From the NCBI RefSeq assembly GCF_029227915.1, contig NC_079877.1, forward strand, positions 25,631,851-25,695,850: DNA of 64,000 bases, written 5' to 3'. The DNA comes from Hydractinia symbiolongicarpus. Its lineage: Eukaryota; Cnidaria; Hydrozoa; Anthoathecata; Hydractiniidae. Below, in pieces: positions 45,701 to 57,708 of this stretch. A program made the position numbers and the translations under genes. Position 1 is the first letter of the stretch, and every line of letters starts with the position of its first letter. Below the pieces are notes generated by a model. The model was given only the letters and a program-made list of their open reading frames with translations, was not told the origin of the DNA and searched no databases.

Positions 45701-48700
45701 TGTTCTTAGTCCCTGTTACATAAAACGAATATGGTGTAAGCTTGAAGTGTGCTAATCTGTTGTTTTGATTATTCATTTGCTTAGCAATTTTTTGCTATGT
45801 TTTTATTTAAACATACTTATACTTTATGGAAAAATAAATTGAGGTGGTAGTTTAACTGTTTTTGGGTCAGAAATCAGCGAAATACTGGGAAAATAAAAGA
45901 ATGTTGAAAAATCCAGACCCAGATTTTTTTTGGTCGGCAAGAAATTGGGAAGGTCGGTCGGAAAACAGCAAAGGGAAAGATTTCTAAGGGGGCCTTAGCT
46001 TTAATTTTTTCTGCTAGAAGTTTGACTGTTTTATAACAGTTGGTCTAATCAAACCTGCTATCATAAACATCAGACTTGCTCTCAAGTAAAAATCCTGAAC
46101 TACTGTAACTTCCTTTGTATTGGGTTATGAATCATGAATATGTATGGATAATGTCTGTCAATGACAATTAAAAATCATTTTAATATGACTGTCAGCAATA
46201 CTTTTTGATAACATCAACTATTTATGTTAAAATTTCAGCTTCAAAGATCACTATTGGCATTCTATTTTGGGGATTTGGAGATATTTAACATCTAAAGGAT
46301 ATTATAGTTTCTACTTTTGCCAACATAAGGGTTACAAAAACAAATTATAAAACATTAATAATTCTTAAGCATTAATAGTTGTTATACAATATTTATTTTA
46401 GGGAATGGTTATCGAAGTATAATCAGTATTGTTGAATCCTGCCTAATCAAAATTTTACAACTATCAATGCAAATACAGAAAAGCAGAGAAAAATTATTTT
46501 TTCGTTCATATCATGTTTATATGGAACTTGAATCCTACACTCAAGTTTTGTCTCGCTTACTTACAGTTGTCCATTTGACTATTGTGTTGTTAGATTACAG
46601 TGATGTTGGTTGTTTGTTTCCACATGATAACATTGTTGAAGATTTGTTGGTAGATTTTGAAAAAATCAGTCGAGAATGTTTTTACGGAAGAAGTTTTGGC
46701 TTCCAGGTGTGTTTAAGTTTTTCTTTGATGTTCTTATTTTATCTACTTAATTGTAAAAGACTACCTTGAAAATAATATTATATATATACTGCCTTTTCTA
46801 GCATTAGATCTAAGAAAAGGAGAGGTTAGTTATAGGAAACCATCTGTAACATTAAAAGTTGCATATGCACAGATATTACCTGTTGTTAAATCAATTAAAT
46901 TGTAAAATTATTTTAGTGCCTTATATACGATTTATACGAGCCTTAACTAGGCAATACTTGAAAAATGAAATATCGCACTATTTTTTTACCGTGATCAGAG
47001 CTATTGTGTAGCCAGCATAAAATGTTATATTGTGCTTAGTGACATATGAGAGATCCTGATCTTTCTGTTTTAAACAACGCGACACAAATACGAGGGAATG
47101 AGTTAATGAAAGTTATCTTTAACATTTAAAGTAACATTTTCTCTTGCATAAATATTGGCTGCTATATAAATTAAATCATAAAAAATTCTGCCTCAAGTGA
47201 CCTGCCTTGAAAGCAGGTTACGTAGTGCTTGTTGTAAGCAATCTATGGGATTTTCTTGGAAAATTTGAATGACAAATAAATTTAGTTATTAACAACAGAG
47301 AAAGTAATTCTTAAAATATCACGTAATATTTTTTACTGTATTCAGAAGCATTGTATTATCAATGTAGAATTTACATTGTACTGATTACTTTCAAGATTCA
47401 ATCTTTTCACCTGTATAACATGTTTTAAATAAATTTATTAGCAGCAAAGCAAATGCTGCTATGTTATGTCCCTCTGCTGTTATATGACATTTATAATTCT
47501 TCTTTCGACGTTGACTCCAGAAAAACTGTGATTGCTTATGAGTTTTTTACTCTTTAGTACTCCGAATCGGTCCGTCAGTCATTACAAGTAGTTGCGGTTG
47601 CATTAGCTGCTTATGGAGATGGGTATATCAGACATAACCATTCATTTGCACGTGCACTTTCATCCATGCTACACAGTGGTAAATATGTTGTTGATCCTGA
47701 GTTGCGTGCCAAGAGAATTACTGAACTTACCCAAAATGCTGATATAGATTTTTGCAGGGCATTTTGGTCACTGACAGAAGAACATGGTGTTCAGGTGAAT
47801 TTTTTTATTTTTGATTAAACTGAAAGTAAACTTAGGATGTGTACCTTTGTTGATAAAAGTTGTAGTTAAACTAGGGTATTTCTATAATAATACCTGTAGT
47901 GGCTCGTGGCCTTGTGGTTTTGCAGTTTGCTTCGCAATCACAAGGTCTGTGGTTCAGTCCACAGCGCGGGCATGTTTAGCAAGTGCCTTTACCACAGCTA
48001 CAGGTCAACCCGTGCCATATGAGGGAAATTGGGTAGGTATTACCGGTGTATACTTAATGTCTACATTTCCGAACACAGAACCTGCATTGATAACAGTGTT
48101 TCCAACACTGAAGTGGCTATATCCTGTATAAATATTCGGAATAATAATAATATATAATAAGTATACGTCTGTCGGTCCCGCAAAATGGTAACCACAGTAG
48201 CAAGACACACAAAATATGGTAAATACGGGCGAACCCGTGCAATTATCCACAAGCCACCAACAAGTGTATTCTATTTCCTTAAAGCGAAATAAATTTTGTC
48301 TTACTTCCAAATTATTTTATGTGTATTTTTTTAAACTGCAATCTGTTTTGGCATATCCATATCCATAGTATAGCTTTAGATTTAGCTGTTTAAGAAAAAC
48401 TTTAGGCTGGTTTAAAAATCATAAAAACAATTTTTAAATGTTTATACGTCTTTTTTATCAGAAAAAAAGGCTGGATGTTTCCTAATTTCAAAGCAGTTTT
48501 TCTGAAAATTTGTACAGTCAGACCCCTGTTTTATGCCTTTAAAATGCTTTCAGCAAAAGAGCTGTAAATCTATCAATATACTTTCTCAATTTGAAGGTGT
48601 CTATAGCCCCATGTTAAGAAACCTTTGTGTTTCTTGTAAAAAAGACGTAATCATTTTATATTCTGATTTTGATAGCATGCACCATTGTTAATGTGTCCAG

Positions 48701-51700
48701 CCATGGCAGTGAATTCTGAATTCTTGATCCCAACTGATCCAGTATCGTATACTAATGCAGATGGAAAACTAGTCACTGTCAAATTTCCTGATGAATATGC
48801 ACAACATCGAGGAGTTAAGGTCCGGTTGTTGTCATATGCATGGCGGGAAGGTCAGGTAGGTGACATGTAAGTTTTGCGTTTTTAAAGAGTGGAAAAAAAA
48901 TAATGAAAAAATTTATTTGTCCCTTGCATAAATAATCGTGCCATAAAAGGTACCAGATAAGCTGTCTAATTTTTTGTTATTTCTTTCTAATTCTTTTTCC
49001 AAAGTCTCCCAGAGTGTTTTGCACATTCGTTATGCTGACAGTGGACAGAATTCCCTTTGCCAAACGTTTGGTTTTATGGTTTTTTTCGCTTGGCAAGCAG
49101 ACATCGCATATTAGTTATTTCCCATCAAGTTTTTATAGAATATGTTTTTGTTGGTTAAAAGATTTCCTATTTTAACGAAAGATTATTTTTTTTTAGAATT
49201 TCAGTGAAAAGGAGAAATCAATCACGTCGCTGGGACCGAAACCAAGTCCCAAATCGAGATATCTGATGCTGCATTGCCACGGAGGAGGGTTTGTTGCACA
49301 ATCTTCAAAATCACACGAAGTTAGTTTGTGTCTACCTTTTTGGTATTTTCTCTTTTCTCCCGCTCGTCCAGTTTTTCAGTCACCAAGTCATTAAATTTTA
49401 AATGTTGACTGTCCTTGAAATATATTCGTTATCAAGTGTTAGTTTACCAATCAGGAATTCTGTTATGTCATTGACTTTTTAGTCGTTAAACATTACTTTT
49501 GAAATTTATAAGCGAAGCAAAGGATAGGTGTAAACGAGCGAAACATTAAACGAATAATAATTCTTGTTTTTGGGTCATTTTTTACGATGATCAATGCTCT
49601 TGCTTGCATTAGTCGCATATATATGTAGTAAAGCCGAAAGTTAAGAATTTTTAATCAGTGGTACTAAATATCAATTTGAGCATAATATCTATATCCAAGA
49701 TCTCTGTTATTTCTTTTGAGTATGCTTTACATATGCTTAAAAAATTCCACTATCTGAGCCTGAATATGCTTATAGACGTTATCTATATTATATACCTGTA
49801 TATGTTTGTCTGTCTGTCACGCAAAATGGTAGCCGCAGTAATGAGATACAAAATGCGTTAAATAAAGGACAGGCGAACCCGTGGATTTATCTACAGGCCA
49901 CCGACTATTTCTTATATAAAAAACAAACGTATGTTATTTCTACTAAATGTTTTTGTTATATGATTATGATAATGCACTTTTATTGACTAGCTTTCGTGAA
50001 AATTCTCAATCAAAATTTTAAGTGTGAATTTATGTCATATCTTTATCTATATTTTCTCTATATTTTTATCGCAGATGTATTTGAGATACTGGGCTAAAGA
50101 ATTGAAAATACCAATACTATCTATTGATTACTCACTTGCGCCTGATGCGCCCTATCCTCAAGCTTTAAACGAGATTTACTTTGCTTACGTGTGGGCGTTA
50201 AATAATCTGCACAAACTTGGAACAACAGGAGCGAAAATATGTTTCAGTGGTGATTCAGCTGGTGAGTTTTTGATTTTGTGACGCTCGAAATATATGTCTG
50301 TCAATTGTACTAATTTCCATAAGTAATGAATTAGAATTTGGTTACAAATAGGGTATTTTGTTTCCAGATAGGATAGGCGATTGCAAAATCATGCTAAACA
50401 AAAAACCTAAAAGTTACTCGGGAAGTGTCTATATGAAGGTATATATCGAGTATCCTTTTTATTACTTGTATACTCTTTCAGGTGCGAACTTAGTAACTGG
50501 TCTTGCATTGAAAATTGCCGAGGCAAATCTTCGTCTTCCTGACTGTCTAGTAGTAGCTTACCCACCCTACCGTGTCCAGTTTCTACCATCACCATCGCGT
50601 ATACTGTGTCTTATGGACCCCTTACTACCGTTGGGTGTCTTGAAGTCATGTATTGAAGCGTATGTTGGAGGGGTGCAAAAATCGAAAACCATAAAACGAA
50701 TTAACTCCGTCAGTTATGGCGGAGAGGCATATAACGCATTTGATATTGACATAGGTGCCGAACAGAACTGGTTCCCGTACAATCAATATAAGTTGGATCA
50801 CTCTCATTCGTTTTCCGAATCGAATTTAAATACGATCAAAACACGTCTCTTTTTGAAACATCAAATCTTAGAAGAAGACCAGGAAAGCTTTTATAGTGAA
50901 TTTCCGTATTCTGAAACTTCATCGTCTGTGATGGAGTGTGACGACCTTTCTTTAAACGGAACAAACCCGGAAGTGTCAGAGGATGAATTTATTTCGTTTT
51001 CTGCTAAAAAAGAATACGATGATCAACCTAAAGCAACAAATGCGATAGAGAACTTAGAATCTTCGTTTTTATCTTCTTTTACTTCGCAAGTTTCCACGAA
51101 GGTCCAAGACCTGACCTCAGGAGTGGCAAATTACATATACGGAAAGGATAGTATTACTAGTGCTAAAGACTTGCTTCCATTGGAAAATGGTGGTATAACC
51201 TCTGCGGTGAAGGACATTAAATCGTCCGCCAAAATGGTTAAAAGCACAACGCGCAGTCTATCTTGTAACGACGTAGTTCAAAACAATATCGGTGGTGTGT
51301 ACGGTATTAAAACTCAAAAAAATAACGATTCACAGCCGCAAAATGATTTTGATGCTCAAAGTAACACAACAAATAAAAGGAATGAAATTTCGAATAGAAA
51401 AGATGAAACTTCGAATAACGTTGAGAAAAAGGATAAAAACCCTAAATCGTCTTTCTTCATATGTAAAGAATGTTTACACTCGTCCGCGAGTTGTTGTTGT
51501 TGCACGACGAATAAACGAAAGTTGGATTATCATCGAAAAGTTTACGACCATCACTATCGTTCTTCACACCATCATAAAAACGAACTGCATCACACGAGTA
51601 AAACACGCTCAAGGAGTTATACGGATTGTGTCGAGTCGTGTTCACACGACACGAAGTTAAGACGCAGTCAGTCTTTAAGAGTAAATAGAGGTGTTTCGAA

Positions 51701-52870
51701 AGAGACAGAGTTGTACGAAACTAAAAAAACAGAAACTTTATCCTCGCAAAAATCACGTTATGAGGGATTGACTTTAAATTTGCAGTCTGAGAAGAACAGC
51801 GAGTGTGCTAAAAACTCGCCGAAGCTTGACTCGCCAAAACTTGACTCACCAAGAATAGTCTACGATAAGGCAACTGAGAGCTGTGTGATTTTAACACCGA
51901 GGGAAGAGAGCAAGCTGAACGATGACACTCCGACGGTAGAAGCGGTTGATAGTATGATAAAAGCTTTTCAAGACGGAAAGGACCCCTATTTGTCACCATA
52001 TCTGGCGAGTGACGAGTTATTGAAGAAGCTACCTCCTATCACCATCGTGGTGCGTTTTTGTTATTATTTGTTATTTTTTCTTGTTTTTCTCTTTTCTTTT
52101 TATATATTTGTTTTAAAAAACTAGTTAAGAACATTTATCTTCAGTTTTCAGATGGCGATTTAAAAAAGCCTACTCTATGAGAACATTTTAGATAAAATTA
52201 GACAAAAAGTTAAGAATATCCTAAGCATACGCTCATCTTGAAATTTTGCTTACATCCTAGATGAACTATAAGCAAAAAACAACGTATAAACTTGTATCCT
52301 GTCATTGATGTAAAAAGTTTTTTTCTCATGTTTTATTTGAAGTATTTTTCTCCACGAAATCTAGCTGTGTGTCGGTTGAATTAGACTGTTTAAACAAGTG
52401 CACTCTACGGGTGCTATTTAGACCAAATTGCATACTCAGATCTTTTACTGTTAACTGTGCTAAGAATGTGTTAATAATATATCAGGATGATTTTTGCCCA
52501 AAAGTTTGGATGAAATACACTACTTCTTAAAATTTTGTATTGTATTGTTCTCAGCTTTTTCGTGCAGTTATTACAAGCGCCTGATTTTCTATTAACTTTG
52601 ACGTCACTATCTTTGTTTCTGTAGGCATGCTCACTGGATCCATTATTTGACGATTCTGTCGAATTCGTGCGCAAGTTACACAAGTTAGACCAACAAGCTG
52701 AACTGTACGTACTCGACAAACTTCCGCATGGTTTTTTAAACTTTCAAGTGTTCAGTGGTGAAGCCAGGGAAGGATGCGATCTACTGATTGCCTGCATAAA
52801 AAAGTCGCTTAAAATGGGAATGCGACGAGAAGATTCTTCGACGTCATTTAAGTCCAAATCTGTGTCGTAA
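36728..52870 (+). CDS. LIPE: Hormone-sensitive lipase, 9 exons, about 1029 aa
   Basis: Cytosolic, lipid-droplet-associated neutral lipase hydrolysing diacylglycerol, cholesteryl and retinyl esters. Exons: 36728-36749, 43014-43235, 46402-46706, 47558-47794, 48676-48855, 49197-49319, 50075-50261, 50482-52049, 52625-52870, all in phase (3090 nt). The HSL-specific N-terminal domain includes [18 protein letters not shown] and [10 protein letters not shown]. The catalytic part has HGGG (350-353), GDSAG with Ser424, LDPLFDD with Asp953 and LPHGF with His983. Between the Ser and Asp lies a regulatory insert about 260 residues longer than in human HSL (Ser424 to Asp693 as I recall it), containing RRSQS (Ser821/Ser823), similar to the PKA-phosphorylated RRSVS of vertebrates. 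The first exon is the weak point: the 22-nt MTEQPLL exon fits in phase, but exon 2 could also start from an ATG at 42992 reading through the acceptor. Confidence 0.93.
38735..39130 (+). pseudogene. Non-LTR retrotransposon endonuclease fragment
   Basis: Translation gives motifs of the apurinic-like endonuclease of LINE elements in order: [33 protein letters not shown] and LGISDHN. A frameshift near 38746 and stops near 38914 and 39060 break it. No RT follows; the TTAA-flanked element begins about 200 bp downstream. The clade (CR1/L2/RTE-like) cannot be settled from this piece. Confidence 0.8.
39332..40519. mobile_element. 1.18 kb TIR element flanked by TTAA
   Basis: TTAA at 39332-39335 is followed by GGTGACAGTATAACTTTT; TTAA at 40516-40519 is preceded by AAAGGTATACCGTCACC. 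The ends are inverted repeats (GGTGACRGTATA plus a few more bases), and the sequence between is 1180 bp and AT-rich. TTAA duplication is the piggyBac signature, although the TIR start GGTGAC is not the usual CCY. A 72-codon frame at 39825-40043 has no recognised homology, so the element is non-autonomous. Confidence 0.7.
43236..46401 (+). other. LIPE intron 2
   Basis: Mostly AT-rich. The 43.77-43.86 kb part contains a cluster of small palindromes (GCGATCGCATGCGC, AGGCGTGTG/CACACGCCT), and 45304-45319 a perfect 7-bp hairpin like the one ending the Helentron-like element at 62.2 kb. No exon-like frame with splice sites was found. Confidence 0.5.
45304..45319 (+). repeat. AAAGCCC-CT-GGGCTTT hairpin, Helitron-end-like
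   Basis: A perfect 7-bp stem with 2-nt loop in the context GAAATTGTTAAAGCCCCTGG, which resembles GAAATTCTTAGAGCCCCCAG at 62.18 kb. A TTAG follows 10 nt later where a Helitron would show CTRR. Possibly a diverged 3' end of the same family. Confidence 0.4.
47901..48160 (+). mobile_element. tRNA-derived SINE, family A, copy 3
   Basis: Same order of blocks as at 10.5 and 18.1 kb: CGTGGCCTTGTGGTTTTG, AATCACAAGGTCTGTGG, GGTTCAGTCCACAGCGCGGG, GGGTAGGTATTACCGGTG, CAGTGTTTCCAACACTGAAG and AATATTCGGAATAATAATAA. Lies in LIPE intron 4. Confidence 0.85.
48164..48262. repeat. Dispersed repeat family D, copy 1
   Basis: GTCTGTCGGTCCCGCAAAAT through GGGCGAACCCGTGCAATTAT and CCACAAGCCACC. Adjoins the 3' end of SINE A copy 3. 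Shares block order with the copies at 49.8 and 55.9 kb. Confidence 0.8.
49797..49906. repeat. Dispersed repeat family D, copy 2
   Basis: TGTCTGTCTGTCACGCAAAA, then GTAGCCGCAGTAATGAGA, GGCGAACCCGTGGATTTAT and CTACAGGCCACCGACT, in LIPE intron 6. The GTGGATTTNTCYACRGG part is a small palindrome conserved between copies. Confidence 0.8.
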
Positions 52871-52873
52871 TAG

Positions 52874-53256
52874 ACCTTTCCCGAATTTCCTAATTATACC
52901 AAACTCAATTAAAGCGGTCGATACTAAAAATGATTCTTATACATTAGTTCCTTAGCAAAAGGTGGAACACATTACCTAATTTCGTATATTTCTGTTCGTT
53001 AAGTGCCTTAATTTCGAGCTGAAAGTTACGGTCAAACCCTTCATATAGCCGAGCTTTCCAAAATTAGCCTTGTTTTCAAAATAATTATTTTCTTCAGATC
53101 TAAATAAAATTCAACCACAATCTTATATTGTTCTAAAAACTTCATTTTTTATGATTATTTAATGTTCTATCTGAATATCCTTATTTGAAGAACACAAACA
53201 TTATAAAATTTTGGATGACGTCATAATTATTATAATTTATGAAATTCGGGAAAGGT
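52874..53256. mobile_element. 383-bp TIR element starting 3 nt after the LIPE stop
   Basis: ACCTTTCCCGAATTTC at 52874-52889 and its exact reverse complement GAAATTCGGGAAAGGT at 53241-53256 bound an AT-rich segment. The only nearby AATAAA downstream of the LIPE stop (53103-53108) lies inside it. So the LIPE 3' UTR and perhaps its polyadenylation site may come from this element. No clear target duplication. Confidence 0.7.
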
Positions 53257-53574
53257 GTATTTGAAGTGGAAGTCATGCACATTAAAACAGAACAAGCTTC
53301 ACGGCGTATTTTTTATGTTTTTATTTCGAATTATTTATCTTGGTTATTTATCGTCTGTGTTTTCTCAGTGTAAGTGTTGTTCTGTAAATTACACATTTGC
53401 ATAGTGTTGAATTCTATTTATGAGCTTTGGAGGTTGTTTGTGCGGTTCGTTTTATAAAGAAATTTATTTGGATGTTAACTTCCTATGCAAAAAATTCAAA
53501 CTCTCAAGATACCAACACATTCCAGTTATCAACTATCAAACGCCCCAAAAATATTAAAAAAGGCCGTCTCTAGT

Positions 53575-53944
53575 AAACACCCTCCGGTAATAAACGCCCG
53601 CCTGTAATAAACGCCCCTTTAGCCGAAAAGAGGCGTTTATTAGAGTTTTCTTTCTTCAAGCAACCTAAGGGCGATAAAAATAAGATTGTTTGTTAAAGCT
53701 TTCTATTAGCTATATTTCAGTTATAAAAAGGGGAACACTGACTTATAAGTTTTGAAATAATGAGTTTTCATGCAAGTTTTATTTTAAATAAAATCTTTCA
53801 AAGTAATTTCATAGTATGGTTTTAAAAATTACAGTGCTATTTAGTCAATTTGGGAGGTTAAAATTTCAAAACAATTCTGCCAATGTTGGGGTGATTTAGC
53901 AGAATTTAACCCCCTCGATGCGTTTATTAGAATAATTTACGGTA
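53575..53944. mobile_element. Decayed TIR element with TAATAAACGCCC ends
   Basis: The left part repeats GTAATAAACGCCC and contains a hairpin TAATAAACGCCCCTTT...AAAAGAGGCGTTTATTA (about 53605-53645). The right end is GATGCGTTTATTAGAATAAT then TTACGGTA (to 53944). The expected outer left end TACCGTAAAT is missing, so this copy is incomplete. Its design resembles the 14571-14801 element. Confidence 0.5.
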
Positions 53945-54498
53945 TAAAAGTCAACTAATAAGGCAAAGGGTCCATAAATTTTACAATCTTGCTCCTTCAA
54001 ATAAAAACATGTGGTTGCGCGTCTGACTTGTGAAGGAGTTATAGGATTGGTTGTTTCGGTTATTGTAAATGCGATTTTATTATATTATCTTAATTTTACT
54101 TGGTTGAAAAATACGTCCTTGACACGATGAGGCTGTAATGTTCTTACTCTTATTCCATCTAGCAGGGTTTTCACGTCTTTTTAAAACTTCTTCGAGTTTT
54201 CTAAGCTTCCATAAAACTCCACTCAAATCTCTAAAAGTAGATTTTTTAACAACTTCTCAATCTCTTTAATTTTCTTTTCGCAAAACTATATTGTTTGTCA
54301 AATATTTTTATAGTTAGAATGCATGGAAATGCTACATTATTCAACAGTAATTTGTTCTTCACTCGTAACCTTACTTTACCTTTAAAATCTCCTGAAATAT
54401 TCTCAATTATTTGGAAAAATATTAAACGCCCTCAATACGGCTATCTTCTTAAAAAAAGCTTAAGATTTCCCATCAAAAATCCTTAAACCTTCTTAAGT

Positions 54499-54568
54499 TT
54501 GTACTCTATAAAAAGTTTATACTCTATAAAAAGTTTATACTCTATAAAAAGTTTATACTCTATAAAAA
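54499..54568. repeat. 18-bp tandem repeat, 4 copies
   Basis: TACTCTATAAAAAGTTTA repeated four times, the first copy with a single change. Confidence 0.95.
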
Positions 54569-55849
54569 GGTGGTAAACCTGTGTAGAGAATGTCTTTATG
54601 TTCTTATAAAAAGCGCACAAGAAGATTTTATTTTGTTGTATAAATTGTATACGAAGTAAGTTTATTTTTATCATTGCATAGTATTTGAAAGTGTTATCTG
54701 TATAAATGCATTTATTCTCTATATTCTTTTTGTTATTCATTTAACTATAGTAGGTGAACATGATTATGATTTTTCCCCAATATAAAAAGTGCGAATGAGG
54801 GCCCTGGGTACGAGGTTGTTATCAACTTTTTTAACATTTCTGGATGGTCTTCAAACATTGTATTCCTGAATGGTAGTGATTTTCGCGAGTAAATAATTCT
54901 GCAGGTAAAAAAACGAATGATTGTTAGCAAAAAATTCCACGGCACTCTTCGGATCAGCGTTTCTTTTTCTTCTTTGCGTGAAAAATTTCACTCCTTTTAT
55001 CTATGAGAAACAGTTCCCAAGTATTACTTTTGGCCCTGGGTATCTTTAGAAATATTTCGTTTGCATATATTTTCGCCAATTTGGCCATAATACGCGAAAA
55101 GGCGAAAATTTTGCCTCGTTTGTTTAATAACTGACAGAAACTGAAAATAGTCTTAAAAAGGTTCTATAAGTTATTTTTTTTGTAAAAGTACCTCCGGGAA
55201 AATTTTGCGTTAAAGCAAGATCTTTATCAGTAATATAACTGAAATAAAGTCATAAATTGTATCTATGGTTTTTGCTACAATACTTTTGTTTGTTTTCCTA
55301 TGTGCTATCACTTTCGCTATATTGAACTTTGCTGGCTTTGCAAAATTTTTGTTCCTAACGCACACTAATTTATTGGGTCGGAGATGACAGGGTGAGGGCT
55401 AAATCCTCTGGTATACCAGCATTTGTTTTGAAGTATCCAAGTGATTTAAAATTTTGCATAATTGCAAAACTTTTAAGTTATATCTCAAGATTTTATAAAA
55501 TTTTCGAAAAATTAAAATATTTCTAGATAAAATTCGGAAGACTTGCAAATATAAAGTGTAAAAATGTGTTGAAGTGGGAGAAAGTTAAAGTAGAGCTTTA
55601 ACTTTGAACTCTATTGACGCCGCGAGATGGCTGGCAAATTTATCATATGATGGTAATACCATCCTCGTACTCAGATGCTAAAGCTGCTGGCGATTACTTG
55701 ACACCGCGAGTCCTTAATGTCCTGGGTACGGAGTTGTGCTAGCAGCTACACATTTTTAAGTTTTTTTTAAAATATATTGCCAAAACTTGATTATCAAAAT
55801 TTAAAAAATCTCTTTAATAATAGCCGTATTCTGTCTCTTCAAAAGGGTT

Positions 55850-56045
55850 ACCGCGTCCTGTACCGGAAACACGAAATGTGATATATAAAGGACGGGAGAC
55901 CCCGTGGCCACGGGCTAACGATATTATAATACCCATATGCGTCTGTCTGTCACGCAAAATAGTACCGCTAGTAGAGAGACGCGCAAATTGCGGTATAAAA
56001 AGAACGGGCGACCCCGTGGATTTTTCCACGGGTCACCGACTTATT
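55850..56045. repeat. Dispersed repeat family D, copy 3 plus partial copy
   Basis: 55930-56043 carries CGTCTGTCTGTCACGCAAAA, GACGCGCAAATTGCGGTATA, ACGGGCGACCCCGTGGATTT and TTCCACGGGTCACCGACTTA. Immediately upstream (55850-55915) is a diverged partial copy with ACACGAAATGTGATATATAA and ACGGGAGACCCCGTGGCCAC, suggesting a local tandem arrangement. Confidence 0.75.
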
Positions 56046-56166
56046 CTAAGAATAAAGCTGGGGTTTCAGATTTGAATAATCATTATAAAATGTCGATTTT
56101 TTTCAGAATTGCTCGAACCGAAAAAGTCTAATTGTTATAAAAAGGTGTGTAATGTTATATCATCAG

Positions 56167-56267
56167 CAATCTCGTCCCCAGAACCTCTTCTTCTCTTTCT
56201 GACTATATCCGACTTCGAGAAGAAATAGATTGCCGAAAAGAGAAAAAGAGGCCTGGAGACAAGGTTG
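56167..56267. mobile_element. Hairpin MITE, CTCGTCCCCAG family
   Basis: CAATCTCGTCCCCAG (56167-56181) and the imperfect inverse CTGGAGACAAGGTTG (56253-56267) bound about 100 bp that is itself largely palindromic (CCTCTTCTTCTCTTT against AAAGAGAAAAAGAGG). Confidence 0.7.
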
Positions 56268-57317
56268 ATCACCAGCTTTGTACTTATTTGTTGAAGCACT
56301 GAATGTTTTTTCATATAAAAGCTGAGTGCTATTGATTGACACTATGATTTTTAACCTCGTCGAACAGGGGAAGTTGGTTTAGACTTCAATACTTTTTAAT
56401 AACATTTGATGCATTATTCCCCGAAGAATTATTTTGGGTAAAAAGTACTAATGTCTAAAACGGCGCGCCATACGTATATACGCGCATATACGCACAAGCA
56501 AAAGATAACAGACTGCAACAATCGAAAATATCAGTGAAAAAATAAGATTAACTATGAATTAGTAAAGCCGCTCTTAAACAGGTTATATAATGGATTAGAA
56601 AAAATAAATTCAGTGCATTTTCAATCTTGTATTCTCAAAAAGCGTAAATAGCCAATTCGGCCCGTGTGGTCCTTGTTTCCTTGTGTATGTCAGGATGCGC
56701 GCGCATATACGGAACTTTGTAAACAATTCGCAAAACAATTCGCAAATCATCTATAGTGTATAATATTCTTATTTTTTTGTTTTGTTTGTATTTTATTGAA
56801 AAAATCGATGTTTATCATTAGAACGCAGCAATATATCGTTTTTTTCACGTTTGTACCCAAATTAGGTACAAATATCGTACGATTGGAAAAAAAGTTCAAA
56901 AAAGGAGTTGCGATTCGAAAAAGTATGCTTAGCTGTGTTTACTTGAACTTATTCACTTCTGTTTTCATTTGGAGCCTACTTTGTGAAATCTTATTGTGCA
57001 CATGTGTACGACGGGGATAAGCAAGTCCAATAAGAATAGAAAGCGAAACGGTTAAATGAGACAGAATTAATTAGATCAAAGCATTTAAGATTTGTGTCTA
57101 CGTCATGTTGTTCTTACTCAAATATTTGTTGATGTCAGAAAAAGATGTTTATCTTTCGGTCTCTCGTGTTGTGTTGATTTACATGAGAGAGTTTTAAAAT
57201 TTTTGGTCCCAAGTAAGTTTTTTTTTGTCTTCTTAACTTTCGAAATGATTCCACAGGTGAGAGATTTTGATTGGTGTACCGTAGTAACCGGGGGCAGAGG
57301 GGCAATAAGAACAATTA

Positions 57318-57373
57318 AAACTGCGCATGCTCAGATATATTTCGCCGCTCAATTCGCTTCGTGAAAATCCTTA
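57318..57373. mobile_element. Half copy of the 60.5 kb Harbinger-like MITE
   Basis: ACTGCGCATGCTCAG, then TTTCGCCGCTCAATTCGCTT and CGTGAAAATCC reproduce the right arm of the MITE at 60538-60672 with a few changes. The left arm is not present next to it. Confidence 0.8.
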
Positions 57374-57708
57374 AGCAAAATTGTTAAAAATATAAACATT
57401 GATCAAACCAAAAAAGGCTAATAATCTTTCAAAAAAAATGTTATAAAAATGAGTATTTCCGTGACTTTTGTGTCTGACTCAGAATATTCTTAAAATTTTG
57501 GGAAATGAACCTTGATAATTCTTAGAAAAAGAATTCTTAGAAAAAAAAATTTGTGTATAAGTTGTGGGAAATACCCAGTAATAAAGCAAAATTGTTTTTA
57601 GGACTTTGTTGAGAGGACAAAATTAACCTAGTTTTTTCGTCAGAATTTTCTACTTGTGATAAGGGAAGGCAAAATAATGGCGTTAGTTAGGAAAGCGAGG
57701 GTAGCACA

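Noticed and set aside
50358-52124. 588-codon single frame as an independent intronless gene
   Set aside because: Its first ~40 codons are intron 7 sequence and its last ~25 are intron 8; the middle joins in phase to both neighbouring LIPE exons.
57245-57256. ATGATTCCACAG with a strong donor as the BOLL-like start exon
   Set aside because: Phase and donor fit, but four codons are too little evidence; mentioned only as a candidate.
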